Assembly: GCA_948567375.1 (NCBI GenBank)
Contig: OX419755.1
Coordinates: 3,601,001-3,665,000, forward strand
Direction of reading: 5' to 3'
Length of the DNA: 64,000 nucleotides
Origin: Lunularia cruciata
Lineage: Eukaryota; Streptophyta; Marchantiopsida; Lunulariales; Lunulariaceae
Position 1 is the first letter of the stretch, and every line of letters starts with the position of its first letter. Positions 25,500-37,814 of this stretch are shown here, piece after piece. A program made the position numbers and the translations under genes. The notes below the pieces were generated by a model that saw only the letters and a list, made by a program, of their open reading frames with translations, was not told where the DNA came from and made no database searches.

Positions 25500-26526
25500 G
25501 AAGCTTCTGATGATACCTTCGTAAAAGTTAAAAGAGCTGAGGAAATGTATGACGTTGGGAAGAATATTGAAGGTCATGTGTTGGAATTTGCTGTCTCTAT
25601 GTTAATTTTGGACGCTTTGACTTCATTCAAATCTTTTCTTTCTATCCTTTTGGCTTAGACTTCTTCGGCATTATCTTACTGTATGGAAATCTAGACCAGT
25701 TTAAGTGGAGTAAATTATCAACCTCCGCCAGCTTAAGTCATGTGTGTTTCCAATGAGTATGTGGAAGCTCCCTTCATGTGTGACTATAATAATTACGTCT
25801 TGGAAATCACTAACTGCTGGTCAAAACTACTTTGGTGTACTCGATAATAATATGCTCCCAAAAGATGAGAAATAGTTCATTCTATCTCGTGCATCGGCCT
25901 TATTATCCCGGATATCAATGGTTTTAGAAGAATTTCTCCTGTGCATGAGCACGTCAATCATGACATAAGATTTACTGCTTTCAGTTCTTCATTTTTAACA
26001 AGCATTCATATCCTTTTCCCAAAGCCATGTATACATGCAAAACACCTGAAGCAGATTCGTCTTCGCTCTTTGTCTTCTTATAATGTTTTTCATCTATACA
26101 AAAAAAAAGTTTTAGGCGTCCAATCTTTCAGGGTTGAAATTTTATGTAACACTCAACTGGTGAATATTTCGTTTCCAAAAAAATGTCAAAGCCATGCAAT
26201 GGATCATTTCCCTGCATACTTTGCACATGTCATCTGACCAAGCTGGAAAGCTTTATGATGATATTCCTCTTGACCGTAAAACCAGTTGGTACATACGATA
26301 TAACTATCACATCTACACTTCCAGTGGCGACAGAAGTGAACTTTTACCTCCCCCTATTTGCGACGACATGTATTTCTCTGAAATAGAGAAATACATGCTT
26401 TAATTGCTGAGAACGATGAAGAGACATGGAAATTTGGACACGACCCTGTTTATTAAGTCAAAAAACCTTTACGAACAAATCAAACAAGTGGTCAGTGATG
26501 CTTGGCAGGATAAGCGACTTAAACGT
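25500..26526 (+). other. Coding-like patches of unassigned protein
   Basis: Three patches read like protein. About 25,500-25,660 gives FVKVKRAEEMYDVGKNIEGH and VLEFAVSMLILDALTSFKSF. About 26,229-26,403 gives SSDQAGKLYDDIPLDRKTSW, YIRYNYHIYTSSGDRSELLP and ICDDMYFSEIEKYML. About 26,450-26,560 gives KNLYEQIKQVVSDAWQDKRL. They are separated by stops or non-coding stretches. I do not recognise a family; a decayed host gene or transposon protein is possible. Confidence 0.3.
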
Positions 26527-29500
26527 CCTAAAAAGACATTCGAAGGCTACCAACATTAAATATCTTTAAAGGTGGGGTAAACTAACGGGAGTAAGGTATT
26601 AAGGGTCCTGATCCGAGCGTGGTTGAGTGGACCGGGGTCAGCGGACCCACGACTTAACCAGGGCTCAAAGTCCTGCAGAAGTTACAGTGGTGCCGTTAGT
26701 GAGTGGGAAGCTGAAGAGAACGACTCCGCGTACTTCCAACGACCACGTGGCGCGGCATGTTGCGTCAATGAGGTAGGTAGATCTGTGAGGTACTCAGCGG
26801 ACTCCTTACTCTCTGACGTTCTCCTGCCCTTCGGTAAGGACTTGTCCTCCACTCCCCCTTTTATCCTGTGGCATTTGAACGAACCGGACAGGGTCGAGAG
26901 AAAACATACCAACTACACTGTATACTTTAAAGTTTTTCCATTTTTAGCAAATTGGATTCTCTATTTTAAAAGAGAAATTTCATCTAGTGAGCAAAAGCGA
27001 GCTGCTATATATTTATTTATTATTTAGCGTGAACAATATTTTTTGATATAATTATTGTAGATGTTGAGGCTGATTCACACACAAAATATGTGGTTCTTCA
27101 ACGAGCTTTTCGTTTGGGAATATCATAATATGTGCAGTAACCAGTACATCCATTCAGTTTTCTCACACGGTGTTTGGGTACTGAAATATTTGATACTAAA
27201 CGGATAGCACCTTGATGTTGTGTGTAGTTGTTGAATCCTCCTTTATATCGAGCCAACTATATCCACATCCTTATCGAGCCTACTTTGCACAACTTTACTT
27301 CCCAAATATATATATAGAGCACATGAGTGTACTCCCAAAGTAGGTCATTCTGTAGACGAGGGTATAGACAAGTGTCTAGTATTCTATCTTGCCATTCTAA
27401 TCCACACCTTCTCGTCTACAAGAATATGGTTTACAATCCTGTTGGTCCACTGGAGGTTATCCAGCGATACCGTGTCTAAAGGCCATCTGATGTTGAAGTT
27501 AAGAGGGTCCGGGGGGCTTTAATTGAAAGGAATGACCTTGACAATGTGAGTATTGATTACTTATCTCTTTTAGAATGGAGAGAAAAGAAGTTAAGCAGAC
27601 ACAAGAAGGTGAAAGAATAATCATTTTGTCTAACTCATGGTTTTGTGAGCACAGTGAGAGGAAAGAGCTACTACACATAGTTCTGCACTAATAGTATTAA
27701 ATGTGTGAACCTGTCTCGACTTTTTAGAAGAACTTCTACAAAGATTAAACTTGTAGATAACCTCGTGGAAGGACTTTAGTGGCTCTCATCACTGGACATG
27801 CAGCATGTCATAAACTGCTCACATATTTGAGTCCCTCAAGAACTCGTTGCTCTCATGTAAAACGTCCTGCTGTAATTGTTTGCAACCTTGGGTAACTACT
27901 CTCTGCTCGCGAGGATGGAGATGGAGAAGAAGAAATGGGGGACCAAAAGACACCAGCAGAGGCCCGAGAATCTAGTGGCGAATTTAGGACCTTTTGTCAA
28001 GCTCAAGGTATGGAGTCTGGACACTTTAGGCCACAAGACATCTCTACCCACTGTCGTTACCTTCTGCAGGTAGAGATGCTGTGAGTCTCAGAATCTCCCC
28101 CACTCTTCCCCCTGCTACTGCAGGAAGCTACAGAGAAAATTTGGAGCTACCCTCGTTTTAGAAGGTAGAGCAATTAGAGCAATTGCTTCTGGAATTTGGA
28201 GCCATTATCAAGCTGGTAGGGAAAGTCTGGAGTCAACTTCCTTTCTTATTTATTTTTCAATTGTCAAATTACTCGCTCGAGGTTTATGAACTGTAAGCAC
28301 TTCACGGTCATTATAAATAATTGGGTGTTTTGTGTCTTGGCTGTACTCAATTGATGGGTGGGGCTTCAATTTATTACTGCTGCTGCTGTTGTTGCACAGT
28401 TCTTGAGGAAGATGGATAGAAGTTCGATGTAGGGTTTGGGGCCATCAGTGCTCTTTACAGGCAGAGATGCACTGACTGACTGACTGACTGACTGACTGGA
28501 GCTGCTCCTTCTTTCCTTCCTTTCCCAGACCTCGTGCTGTGGGAAGTCATACAGTCACGTTCCTCTGCAAAACCTGCTACATGAATTAAACCAAATAAGA
28601 GAATGGAAAAACAATTTGGTGCTTTTCTCAATCTTTGAGGTCCTTTGGGCAATGCTGCTGCTGCTTACTCCTGTTTTATTCGGTGGCTTTTAACTAAAAG
28701 TGGAACGCTGAGTATGAGCTCTGGATAACTTGAAAAGACTGCATGAAGTTCGGGATGAGGAGTAAGATTTATTCGTCGTTCAACCTCCTGGGATTTTGAT
28801 TGATTAAGCATCATCAGATTGGTGGCTCAGCTGCCATTAAATCCAAAATCTCCAGCAGTAGGAGAAGTAGTAGTGTAAAGTAGTAGAAGTAGTAGAAGTT
28901 GTGTTGGGTCTCTCTGCTGGCTTTGGGTCGTCTTCTTGTGTTCTGCTATTGCAGCTACCCCACCATCGAGGAATTCTGGACCCACTTGGAGTCAAACCCA
29001 GACACAAAGGGAATTGTCAGGTGGGGCCCCCTCAGCAGTCCTCGTTCCCTCTCACACATCTTCTTCTTCTTCAAGGTACTGATAGTACTACGGTACTACT
29101 ACTGGGTTCTTTAAGTCAGGCAGCAGTGATTCTGTGATAGTCTAGGAGCAAGAGGTGGAAGAACGCTGGAACAGGAGGAGCAGCAATGATAGAACGAGGA
29201 GAGTGAGCACAAAAAGTGGATGACGATGAATCTGCTGTCGTGCGTCTCGTCTTGTCGTATCCACTGCAGTTAGTCTTGTCAGGGGAATGCTGAGTGATTC
29301 CGGCTTCCCAGCTCATCATATTAAGCTTGCAACAACCCCGACTCCAGTGCCTCCAGGACATCGAGTCTTTATAGTCTTCACAGCAGATCTCCCTTTACCC
29401 TGTCTCCTGCCATATTCTGTGGACATGTTTGTAAAGATTGTGGGTTTGGGGAGCGATTGTCCCTCAGTTAGCTGCAGAAACACCACCGAGAAATTTTAAA

Positions 29501-29944
29501 TGTTTGATACTGAGTTCCGGATCACACCGAGTCTGCAGATAGTGCAGCAGGAGCAGGAGTAACAGATGCCGCCTGTACAGTATGAGTTCGAAGAATATGT
29601 TTGAATGGAAGCTGTGAAGTCGGTCTGCTAGTGCTCACTGCCTGTGTTCATAGGTACTTCGCTTGCCCAAGATTTCGTCGGAGAGCACCAGGAGGTCAAA
29701 ACAGCATCTCCATCTCATTTCCAGGAAAACAAGTCCTCTAGGACCTGTTAAAAAGTTTCCTCCACCGTCCTGGGCTGGACTTCTGAGGAACCTTTACCAC
29801 TGTATTACTTCCGCAATGCGCATATTGTCGAGAAGATGTGGAAGCTCTGAGCTGAATGTTTCTCAGTGGTGAAGGAGAATCTCAGACTGTCAGCCGAGTC
29901 TGAGCAGAGAAATATAGACTAGTAGATTGGCTGCCACAGAGAAC
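26527..29944. other. Spacer, probable promoter and 5' leader of the transporter gene
   Basis: 26,590-26,900 is a GC-rich patch without recognised motif. From about 27,850 to the start codon at 29,945 the sequence is gene-like in composition, with GCTGCTGCTGTTGTTG (near 28,380) and a tetranucleotide run (28,471-28,498). It plausibly contains the promoter, 5' UTR and perhaps a 5'-UTR intron of the LHT8-like gene. I could not place a TATA box or transcription start. Confidence 0.4.
28471..28498. repeat. (ACTG)7 microsatellite
   Basis: Seven uninterrupted ACTG units, about 1.4 kb upstream of the transporter start codon and possibly in its leader or promoter. Confidence 0.9.
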
Positions 29945-32900
29945 ATGGACTCGAGTTCTGGAGGTGAGGGCAGTTATGGGGGAAGGGAAGGACCTCGAGT
30001 GGTGACAGTCAGAGAAGTAAGCTTTGCTCCAAATGTTCGATCGGAGCTATCATCTCGATCAGATGAGCCAGAGCTCATTTCGATTCCTGTCACTCCGCAG
30101 GGCTCTACTCCCCCTAGTCAAGCTTCACCGAGAATTTTCTCCCCAGGGATTTTGACACCCAGTGGGAATCAAACTCCTCGACCTCTGGGCACACCCAATA
30201 TGAGTAAACCCTCATCCAGTCTCCCAACTCCGAGTCTGAACACTCCTAAAACCCCTTGGACTCCAAACTTGCGATCCCCCAGATTCTTGGGCACTCCCTT
30301 AGCAACTCCCATGCGCAAAGCTTTTATAAATATGAAGCAGTACTTGGAGGACATTGGTCATTTCACCACGCTTAATCCCAGAGACGCTTGGCTTCCTGTC
30401 ACCGAGTCCCGCAATGGCAACGTCTACTACGCGGCTTTTCACACCCTCAATTGTTCGATTGGGTTCCAGTCCCTGTTTCTTCCGGTAGCCTTCATATACC
30501 TCGGCTGGTATGCACCTATCTCTCCCGTCCATTGCGGATATAAATTACTATCAACTCTTCGTGCAATTTTTCTGCATCTTTGCTGGGGAAAGAAACCACA
30601 TTGCTCTCATTTCACAGCCCTTCGTGATGATCATGGAATTATGTTCGTCGAAATAGGCTTTTCTGCATATGTATCTTAATCTTGTGTGTACTCAAGAAGA
30701 ACGAAAGATGTGTGAGCTGGGTGGTGATTTTGGATTAGCTCTCGGGATTATGGGTTGTTTAACTATATTTCAAACAGTTGACTTTTCCACTATTTTTGCC
30801 GAAATGAACGATAGGGGAGATGGACGGAAAGTGAATATGTGTGGTTGCTTGTACAGGACTTGGGGCAGTTTAGCTTTGACAGTGGCATTCATATGGCAAA
30901 TGTATACCACCCATCTGCTCATTATGATGCACGAGTCGGTGCCCGGCAAGCGGCTCAATCGCTTTATCGAGATTGCGCAAGAAGCGTTCGGTACAACTCC
31001 CCCATTTCCTGCTCTTTCTGCATAAAGATTTTGGGAAGGAGAAACTGCAATCATTGTTTACCTGTCTTATTAGAATTTCCAAGTTGGGTCATTCGAGCAC
31101 CCATATATTCGTGCAATGAGGAAGAAATATTCAAGAGTTGTCGTAAACGTAAACAGAAATAGTGCCCAAGAAGCAACGCGAAGCACTCATTGCTGTATTC
31201 TAGAAGGAAACCTCTTTTACATGAAACATCGGTGCGGGAACAGGCCGAATTTTTACAACATCTTCTTTTGTCCAAAATATTTCACCAAAATCCTTCAATT
31301 GAGAAAGAGCATTACGAAACCAACTCTATGCGCTTGAATCAGCTCTGATAATGTCGACTCCATGTGTTCTTCACTGACGTTGCTGACCACAATTTTATTC
31401 TGAGATATCGATAAGGATTGTGCTTTGGGGCTCAGATTTCTGACCATTCTATATCGAAATTTGTTGCAGGACCTAAACGGGGTTTACTCATAGTGATACC
31501 ACCACTTATGCAGCTTTCAGCTGGGTATTGTACAGCTTTGACGATTCTGGGGGGAAGCGCTTTGCAGCTTTTCTACTCCACAGTTTGCACCGAGTGTTTC
31601 TACACCAACGTACTGACTGTTACGGAGTGGTACCTCGTCTTCACATGCCTGTGTTGGGTCGTTGCTCTACTACCCAACTTAAATTCCATCTCCTATATAT
31701 CTCTGGTCGGATCTATCATGGCAGTCGCTTACTGCACTCTGCTGTGGGCACTCTCTGTTGACGCTGGACGACCACTTCCAGTGTCATATGACGTTGTTCG
31801 ACGGAAGTCTGATTTGGCCACCACTTTCACTATTTTCGTGGCGATTGGGAATATTGTCTTCGCATTCAGGGGTCACAACCTCATCCCTGAGATCCAGGTT
31901 CGAAGTTACTCTACCTCCTAGTTAAGCATTCTCTGATAAACAGAGGAAAGAACTTAAATCTCCTGAACATTTGCTGTTGCTTTGGTGCATTTTACAATCT
32001 TCGATTATTAATCGGTTTTGCTTCTTTTCGTGTATTTTGCAGGCAACCATGCCTTCCAGTTTGAAGAACCCCGCCTACGTTCCAATGTGGAGAGGGACAC
32101 GAATTGCGTTTGTTTCCGTGGCCATCTGCCTATTTCCAATTGCTATTGCAGGTTACTGGGCTTACGGTGATAAGGTGAGCAGCCCTCTCTGCTACGCAAT
32201 CAAAGGATTCGGAAGATTTGAGAGAATACATATTACTGGACAGTACCATAAATCTGAACTAGGGTCGAAGCTCTTAAAAGACGACCCTTGCATTACTGTG
32301 CGTATCCAGCGATGATTGATTTTATAGCAGTTTCACTTTTTTCTCTATTTACGTTGGTTATGTCTTCTATGGTAAACATCCCGATGCTGAAGAGAACGCT
32401 CCAACAGCCTGCGACAAGTTAGGATGGATTAGGATCGGGTGGAACGAATGTTCTGGGAACAGAAAGTTGGTCGTGACTGGAATTGCAGGGTTCTTTCTCC
32501 AGTTGCTGCTACTACCCACTTTAAAGCACGTGCAGACATGAGAGTTGAAAAGCTAGAATTGAGAAAGTACGGAGGACCCACCATGCCTGGGTCAAAGAGG
32601 TTCAACGCTACAGCTCCTGAGAATATCCATTCCGACATCGAGTGTTGGCTACATTGACACTGCACAGAGGCTCTCACTCTGTTGGACAAAACACAAGCTT
32701 TGAATTTATTAAACTAGAGTACGTCTATGTATCTCATACTTTTGTTTCTGGGAACAATTTTGTCGGAAAGTTGAGGTGAAGAATATTTTATCTAATATTG
32801 AGTCCCATTTCGCCTGTTTGTGTTCAGATGCTTCCTTCGGGCATTTTGTTCTCCCTGTACAGATACCACTTCATGGGAGGCTCAAGAGTTCTGATCGGCA

Positions 32901-33322
32901 TGACATTCCTGATGGTTGCCCTACATGCTGTGACCACGTACCAGATATACGCCATGCAGCAGTTCGATTTCTTCGAGATGATGCAGTCAATGAAATCCAA
33001 CCGACCTGTGCCATGGTGGCTCCGACTTCTGTTCCGTTCTGCATTCGTCTTCTTAAACTTCTTTGTAGCTGTGGCCATGCCATTCATCAGCAGCTTGGCT
33101 GGGTTCCTCGGGGGCATCAGCTCGTTACCCATCAGCTTCGCATTCCCATGTTTCATGTGGCTTTGGATCAAGAAACCAGCCGTTAGAAGCTTCGACTGGT
33201 ACATGAACTGGACTCTCGGGATTTTTGGTATCTGCCTTTCTATTATAGTCAGCATTAGTGGAATATGGAGCATAGTCGACACTGGCTTAAGGTTGAACTT
33301 CTTCCAACCTGGAGCAACGTAA
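29945..33322 (+). CDS. LHT8-like amino-acid transporter (AAAP family), five exons, 583 aa
   Basis: AAAP-family carriers are multi-pass membrane proteins that import amino acids with protons. Exons: 29945-30507, 30857-30990, 31470-31897, 32043-32174 and 32828-33322. The sum is 1752 nt, an exact codon number, and all introns are GT..AG. The start is the first ATG after an in-frame TAG at 29915; an open frame read from TTG at 29927 is not needed. Residues 1-150 are hydrophilic and rich in Ser, Thr and Pro, followed by [20 protein letters not shown]. Then come about ten hydrophobic segments, with [93 protein letters not shown] and [12 protein letters not shown]. These are typical of the LHT8/AATL subgroup rather than the short LHT1 type. 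The protein is somewhat longer than I recall for Arabidopsis LHT8, through the N-terminus. Substrate cannot be told from sequence. Confidence 0.93.
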
Positions 33323-35226
33323 CTTCACCAATCCGTCCTGTAGATTAGACAGAATCCACAGATTCTTGCGTCCATTCCTACCCTCTGAAAGAATCACTAG
33401 ATCAGTAGCCATTGTGGCAAAGTAGATACAATTTTAACAACTCGCGAATACCTCCTCTAGATCTTCAACCGTCTTCTACATCTAAAGCTTTAGATATGCA
33501 TGTACATGGAAGGCACGACAGACCTTGAGACACAAGTAAACAAGTCTCAGAGCTCAGACAACAGTTCTAACAAAGGAAATCAGGAACATCTCTCTTAGTT
33601 GATCCGTGAAGGATTCCTAGTACTACCTGCGTAGGTAGCAACTGTGATTTGCGAGATTGATGTATCAGTAATATACTTATCAGTAATATACAGTAAGTAC
33701 AGAAAAGTGAAACGGAGAAAGATTGAAACAAATCTGAAACAAATCAGGTTTCCAAATCGATCAACCTTTCCTCACCACCATTTCTTGCAACATTGAAACA
33801 TTACTTGTGATTTATTACCTTGCCTGCCGCCACGAGACCTCTGCACTAGAAGCACGACACTTGTATGAGTGCATGAACATGCAAAATTTCAGCCTGCTGC
33901 TACATGCTTCTGCCTCGGTTGTTGGAGGTGTATAACTCCATAACAAACTCCACCTTATGTGTCACCAACGCAGGCATCCATCTGGGAACAACCGGATTTA
34001 TTAGAAAATCGCTTGAGTTTGCTTAAGGATATTTTAATCAGCTTAACTTTCGATTCTATTTAATATGGTCCAGCTGTCAAACCGAGAGGTTTTCTACCGT
34101 ATTTTGTAATCTAGGCTTGTTAATGGAAAATATTTTTGCTTTATCCATCTGTGAAAAATGGTTATTATCAAGAGATTTAAAATGCCTTTTCCTCTCTGAA
34201 TAAAAACCACCTAAATTTTAGAGGAATCAAAGGAATCAAATGATTTCCAATCAAAATAATGATTTGTAGCACAAAGATTATTTCTGAGTAAAGGAAAAAT
34301 AAAAATAGTAATATACTCGTAGTTCCAACCATGCTTTGATAACTTCAATATAAAGGACTACCTTAAATTTATGGTGCAGAATTTTGATTGTAGGGGATTG
34401 AAGAACTTGTTAACTCTATTAAATTCTATCTCGGGATTTATTCGGAATTATGTTGTTCTCTTCAGAAATTGCTGGCAAATGAATTATATGTTCAGAATTT
34501 AATTTTGATACACTTAATATAAATTTGATACACAGTTGCAAATCCTCTTTAAACTATTTCTTTCAATTGTAAGTACTCAACGTATTTCCAATTTGTCACC
34601 GTTGCTTTCATATATTGTATATAATAATGATTAGAGTCGAATATTTAGTTGTTAAGCTTTTTTTCTTCTTTTTTATATTTTATCTTTCTTCATAATGAAT
34701 AAAAATATTCATCGTTTGATCTTTCATTTTAATTGATTATAATTTCTAGATTTTTGTCTCAGAAGAATACATTTCAAGAATCGTGTATTCCAAAAATGAA
34801 CATGCGATTCCAAAATTTACATCATATGGATTGAATTCCGTTATCATATTATTTCTAGATTTTCATTAAATATCTTATTTCTAGTTTAATGAGTAAAAGA
34901 AATAGTTACTCTATCTTCTTTTCTCGATTTATCATTGTGGATATCAATCGAACTTCCTTTTTAACACAATATGTTTAATCTAAAAATTAAGATACACTTT
35001 CACATAAATTGTAAAATTTTTACCTTTAATTATTGAAGTAAAAATTTAGAAAATAAATTTATCAATATTTTATAAAAATTAACACATAAATAAATATAAA
35101 ACATAGTTCAGTTATATTAATCTATAATCTATGCAGCACATTTCTTCAAAATACGTAATTCAAGGAGAAGAATTACTCTAAAATGGTTCCGAATCGCCTC
35201 CTCACGCTTGTTTCCAACAGTCCGTG
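33323..35226. other. Spacer between transporter and reductase genes
   Basis: The left part holds the 3' UTR of the transporter gene (end not seen). From about 34,000 to 35,150 the DNA is strongly AT-rich with no coding frame. Nothing repeated was noticed. Confidence 0.45.
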
Positions 35227-35330
35227 CACGTGGCACGAGCTCAGAAACTCCCATGTTAGCTGTGGCCACATAGACGAGAACACGTGAAAGGTAGTCGCAC
35301 ACGTAGGGCCCACAAATCGGATATATATTC
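35227..35330 (+). promoter_or_regulatory. Candidate promoter of the PRISE gene: G-boxes and TATA
   Basis: Two CACGTG G-boxes (35227-35232, in GCACGTGGC, which is also ABRE-like, and 35281-35286) and a third ACGT core (35301) precede ATATATAT (35321-35328). A GGGCCCAC string lies between. In plants G-box/ABRE elements bind bZIP and bHLH factors and often give light, ABA or stress response. Position and clustering suggest a core promoter with a leader of about 750 bp that may contain a 5'-UTR intron ending at a TCATGCAG near 36,049. This is inference only. Confidence 0.4.
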
Positions 35331-36104
35331 TGTCCAGGATAACAACTTTACACTAGTCATGCATGAACTTGTGATGTTTCAGAAGTCATATTGGCGAGGA
35401 CTTCCCACTCTTTACTTCGTGATCTTCTTCCACTTTCTAACAAGATAGAAATCAAGGAACTTTGGAGCTTGAGCTTTTGGAGATACTTGAGCTATTTGGA
35501 CATGCTCTAGATAGTAGCAACATCAAACACAATTTATCTGAACGTGAGCCGATCCATTGCCTGTGTGTGGTAGGGCACTAGAACTGTCTGAAAAACTAGT
35601 TGGGAGTTTCTCGTATCGAAATTGGACATTAGTAATCGATTGCATACAAACGCTGCTGACATGGGTTCATGAAATTGCTTTTCTGGAGCCGGTCGTTCGT
35701 CGTGAATCTGCCATCGGTGCTGTAGCGGGGAAGCACAGTAGACTGAAGGCAAAGCACCCAACTATGGAGTTAAGACAGAGTAGTTCTTGAATGAGTTCTG
35801 TTGATTAGGAGACTGCAATGTTCATGCAGATTAGCCATAGACTGCGGACATTACAGACAGTGAAACAGTAGGAAACAGTGGATTCAAGTCAAAAGTTTCG
35901 CGTGAAAGAAGACAATTTTGTTCCCATGTTTTTAGTTTCAAAACAGAAGAGAAGAGCTCGATAACAATGACTGCTGATCGCCATGCATATTTATTTTTTC
36001 TAGTGCTCGGTTTAATGGGCAGGCCTAAATTGGACCTGTTGTCATGCAGGACGAGACATCAGGAGGAAAGTTCAAATTACATAAGCTGACTGAAATTGGA
36101 GACA

Positions 36105-37247
36105 ATGGGTAAAGTAGCTCTAGTTTGCGGAGCCACAGGAATTGTGGGGAAGTATTTGGTTGACATTCTTTCAGACGAAAACTGCCCATCCGGGCCCTGG
36201 AAGGTGTACGCTCTAGCCAGAAGACCTGAAGAGAAGGCGAAAATCTGCTTCAAGTCCGACAACTACAAGTACATTCGGTTGAATCTACTGGACAAGGAGG
36301 AGACATTCAGCAAACTGATTCCCCTCAACGACACAACTCACATTTTTTGGGTCACTTGGGTTATGGGGAAAACAGAGGAAGAGAACTGCTCCGAGAATGG
36401 GAAGATGTTTGAAAACTGTTTGGCTGCTGTAGTGCCACATGCAAAGAATTTGGAGTACATCTGCCTGCAGACAGGAGCAAAGCACTACATTGGGCCCTTC
36501 ACTGGAGGTGTGGAACCTCGTGAACCTCCATTCAGAGAAGACTACCCTAGACTCCCCTGCGTCAACTTCTATCACACCTTGGAGGATATACTTTTCAGCT
36601 ATGTGAAGCAGCAGCATGGTCAACTGACTTACTCCATCCATAGACCTACAAACATCTTCGGCTTCACAGCAGGAAACCTGATGAACCTGCTCGGAACATT
36701 AACAGTCTATGCAGCAATCTGCAAGCACGAGGGGCTTCCATTCACCTTTCCAGGTAATAATATTACTTGGGATCAAATGCAAGATGCAGCTTCTGCAGAC
36801 TTGATAGCTGAACAGGAGATCTGGGCTGCCACCACACCACAAGCCAAGAACCAGGCCTTCAACTCAGCAAATGGAGACGTTTTCAAATGGAAGAGGATGT
36901 GGACTGTTCTGGCAGAGGAACTGGGTGTCGAACCAGCACCATATGCCGGCAAACCTACCAGTTTGACCGACGTCTTCAAAGGCAAAGATCATGTATGGGA
37001 AAGAATCATCAAGGAGAAAGGCTTGGTGGAAACCAAGTTCAGTGATGTAGCTCACGGGTGGTTCGCAGACTTCGTACTGAATGTACCACGGGAGATTGTA
37101 TCTTCCATGAACAAAAGCAAGGAATTCGGTTTCCTCGGCTTCCGCAACACCGAGACCTCTATCAAATCCATTCTGCACGAGATGGTTGAATCCAAGGTTT
37201 ATCCGTCTTTCCACGAGAAGTACCACCTGCGAGATCGTGCAGTGTAA
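36105..37247 (+). CDS. PRISE/progesterone 5-beta-reductase-like (VEP1-like) SDR enzyme, 380 aa
   Basis: Members of this atypical short-chain dehydrogenase group use NADPH to reduce C=C bonds of enones; plant members act on progesterone-like steroids, small enones or iridoid precursors. The frame is intact and intronless. The start is the ATG at 36105, as an in-frame TGA lies at 36087. The Rossmann motif GATGIVG is at residues 9-15 and ALARRP at 36-41. IFWVTW (80-85) is the family's variant of the usual second SDR motif. LQTGAKHYIGPF holds Lys126 and NFYHTLEDILF holds Tyr156, the expected catalytic pair. HRPTNIFGF follows at 179-187. Length fits the family (about 380-390). His157 replaces the second Tyr of the usual plant NFYY motif. 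Native substrate is unknown. A duplicated segment lies in the 3' flank. Confidence 0.92.
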   Translation: MGKVALVCGATGIVGKYLVDILSDENCPSGPWKVYALARRPEEKAKICFKSDNYKYIRLNLLDKEETFSKLIPLNDTTHIFWVTWVMGKTEEENCSENGKMFENCLAAVVPHAKNLEYICLQTGAKHYIGPFTGGVEPREPPFREDYPRLPCVNFYHTLEDILFSYVKQQHGQLTYSIHRPTNIFGFTAGNLMNLLGTLTVYAAICKHEGLPFTFPGNNITWDQMQDAASADLIAEQEIWAATTPQAKNQAFNSANGDVFKWKRMWTVLAEELGVEPAPYAGKPTSLTDVFKGKDHVWERIIKEKGLVETKFSDVAHGWFADFVLNVPREIVSSMNKSKEFGFLGFRNTETSIKSILHEMVESKVYPSFHEKYHLRDRAV

Positions 37248-37367
37248 ACATGCACAAATACAAATTAGACGGAAAGCTACCAAGTGATCCAGACATCTTC
37301 TCTTGATTGAGAGCGTGCAGCAAGTTTCTCATCAGTCTAAGCAGGCTGCGTAGAGTACAGTAAATCG

Positions 37368-37814
37368 TCGATACAACTGGAGTACGTTTCAAGGTGCGGA
37401 AATTAGAAATGCATCTGACTTCTACAAAAGTCCTTGTAAGTTTCAACCGTGGTGATAGACTGCATAACGGTTCCAAAAGATGTTAAACTTGTGAATAGAA
37501 TCAATGAAACTCAGTACCGTCCGAGAGACAGGAACTGGGAGTTCTGCACTGTTACGTAAAGATCTCTGTCAAAATGTATCTCGGCACAGACTGATTTACA
37601 TGCAGTCATGTTCTCGCTTCGTACAGTACAGTACTCTTCGTGTAAGTAAGTCGTTGATACAACTGGAGTACGTTGTAGGGTGCGGTAATTAGAAATAGAT
37701 CTGACTTCTACAAAAATCCTTGTGAGTTTCAACCGTGTTGATAGACTGCATAACGGTTACAAGAGATGTTAAGCTTGTGAATAAAATCGATGAAACTCAG
37801 CATCGTCCGAGAGA
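37368..37814. repeat. Direct duplication in the 3' flank of the PRISE gene
   Basis: Units 37368-37529 and 37654-37814 share ATACAACTGGAGTACG, TCTGACTTCTACAAAA, GATAGACTGCATAACGGTT, GATGAAACTCAG-like text and CGTCCGAGAGAC, in order and with about 286-bp period. The first unit starts 120 bp after the stop codon, so it probably lies in the 3' UTR. Several single-base differences show that the duplication is not recent. Confidence 0.85.

Noticed and set aside
26623-27027. 134-codon open frame on the + strand
   Set aside because: A GC-rich patch explains its length. It uses a non-ATG-type setting, and its end runs into AT-rich DNA without motifs.
29116-29361. Open frames on both strands upstream of the transporter
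   Set aside because: Low-complexity leader-like DNA; no motif, and the transporter model needs no extra coding exon.
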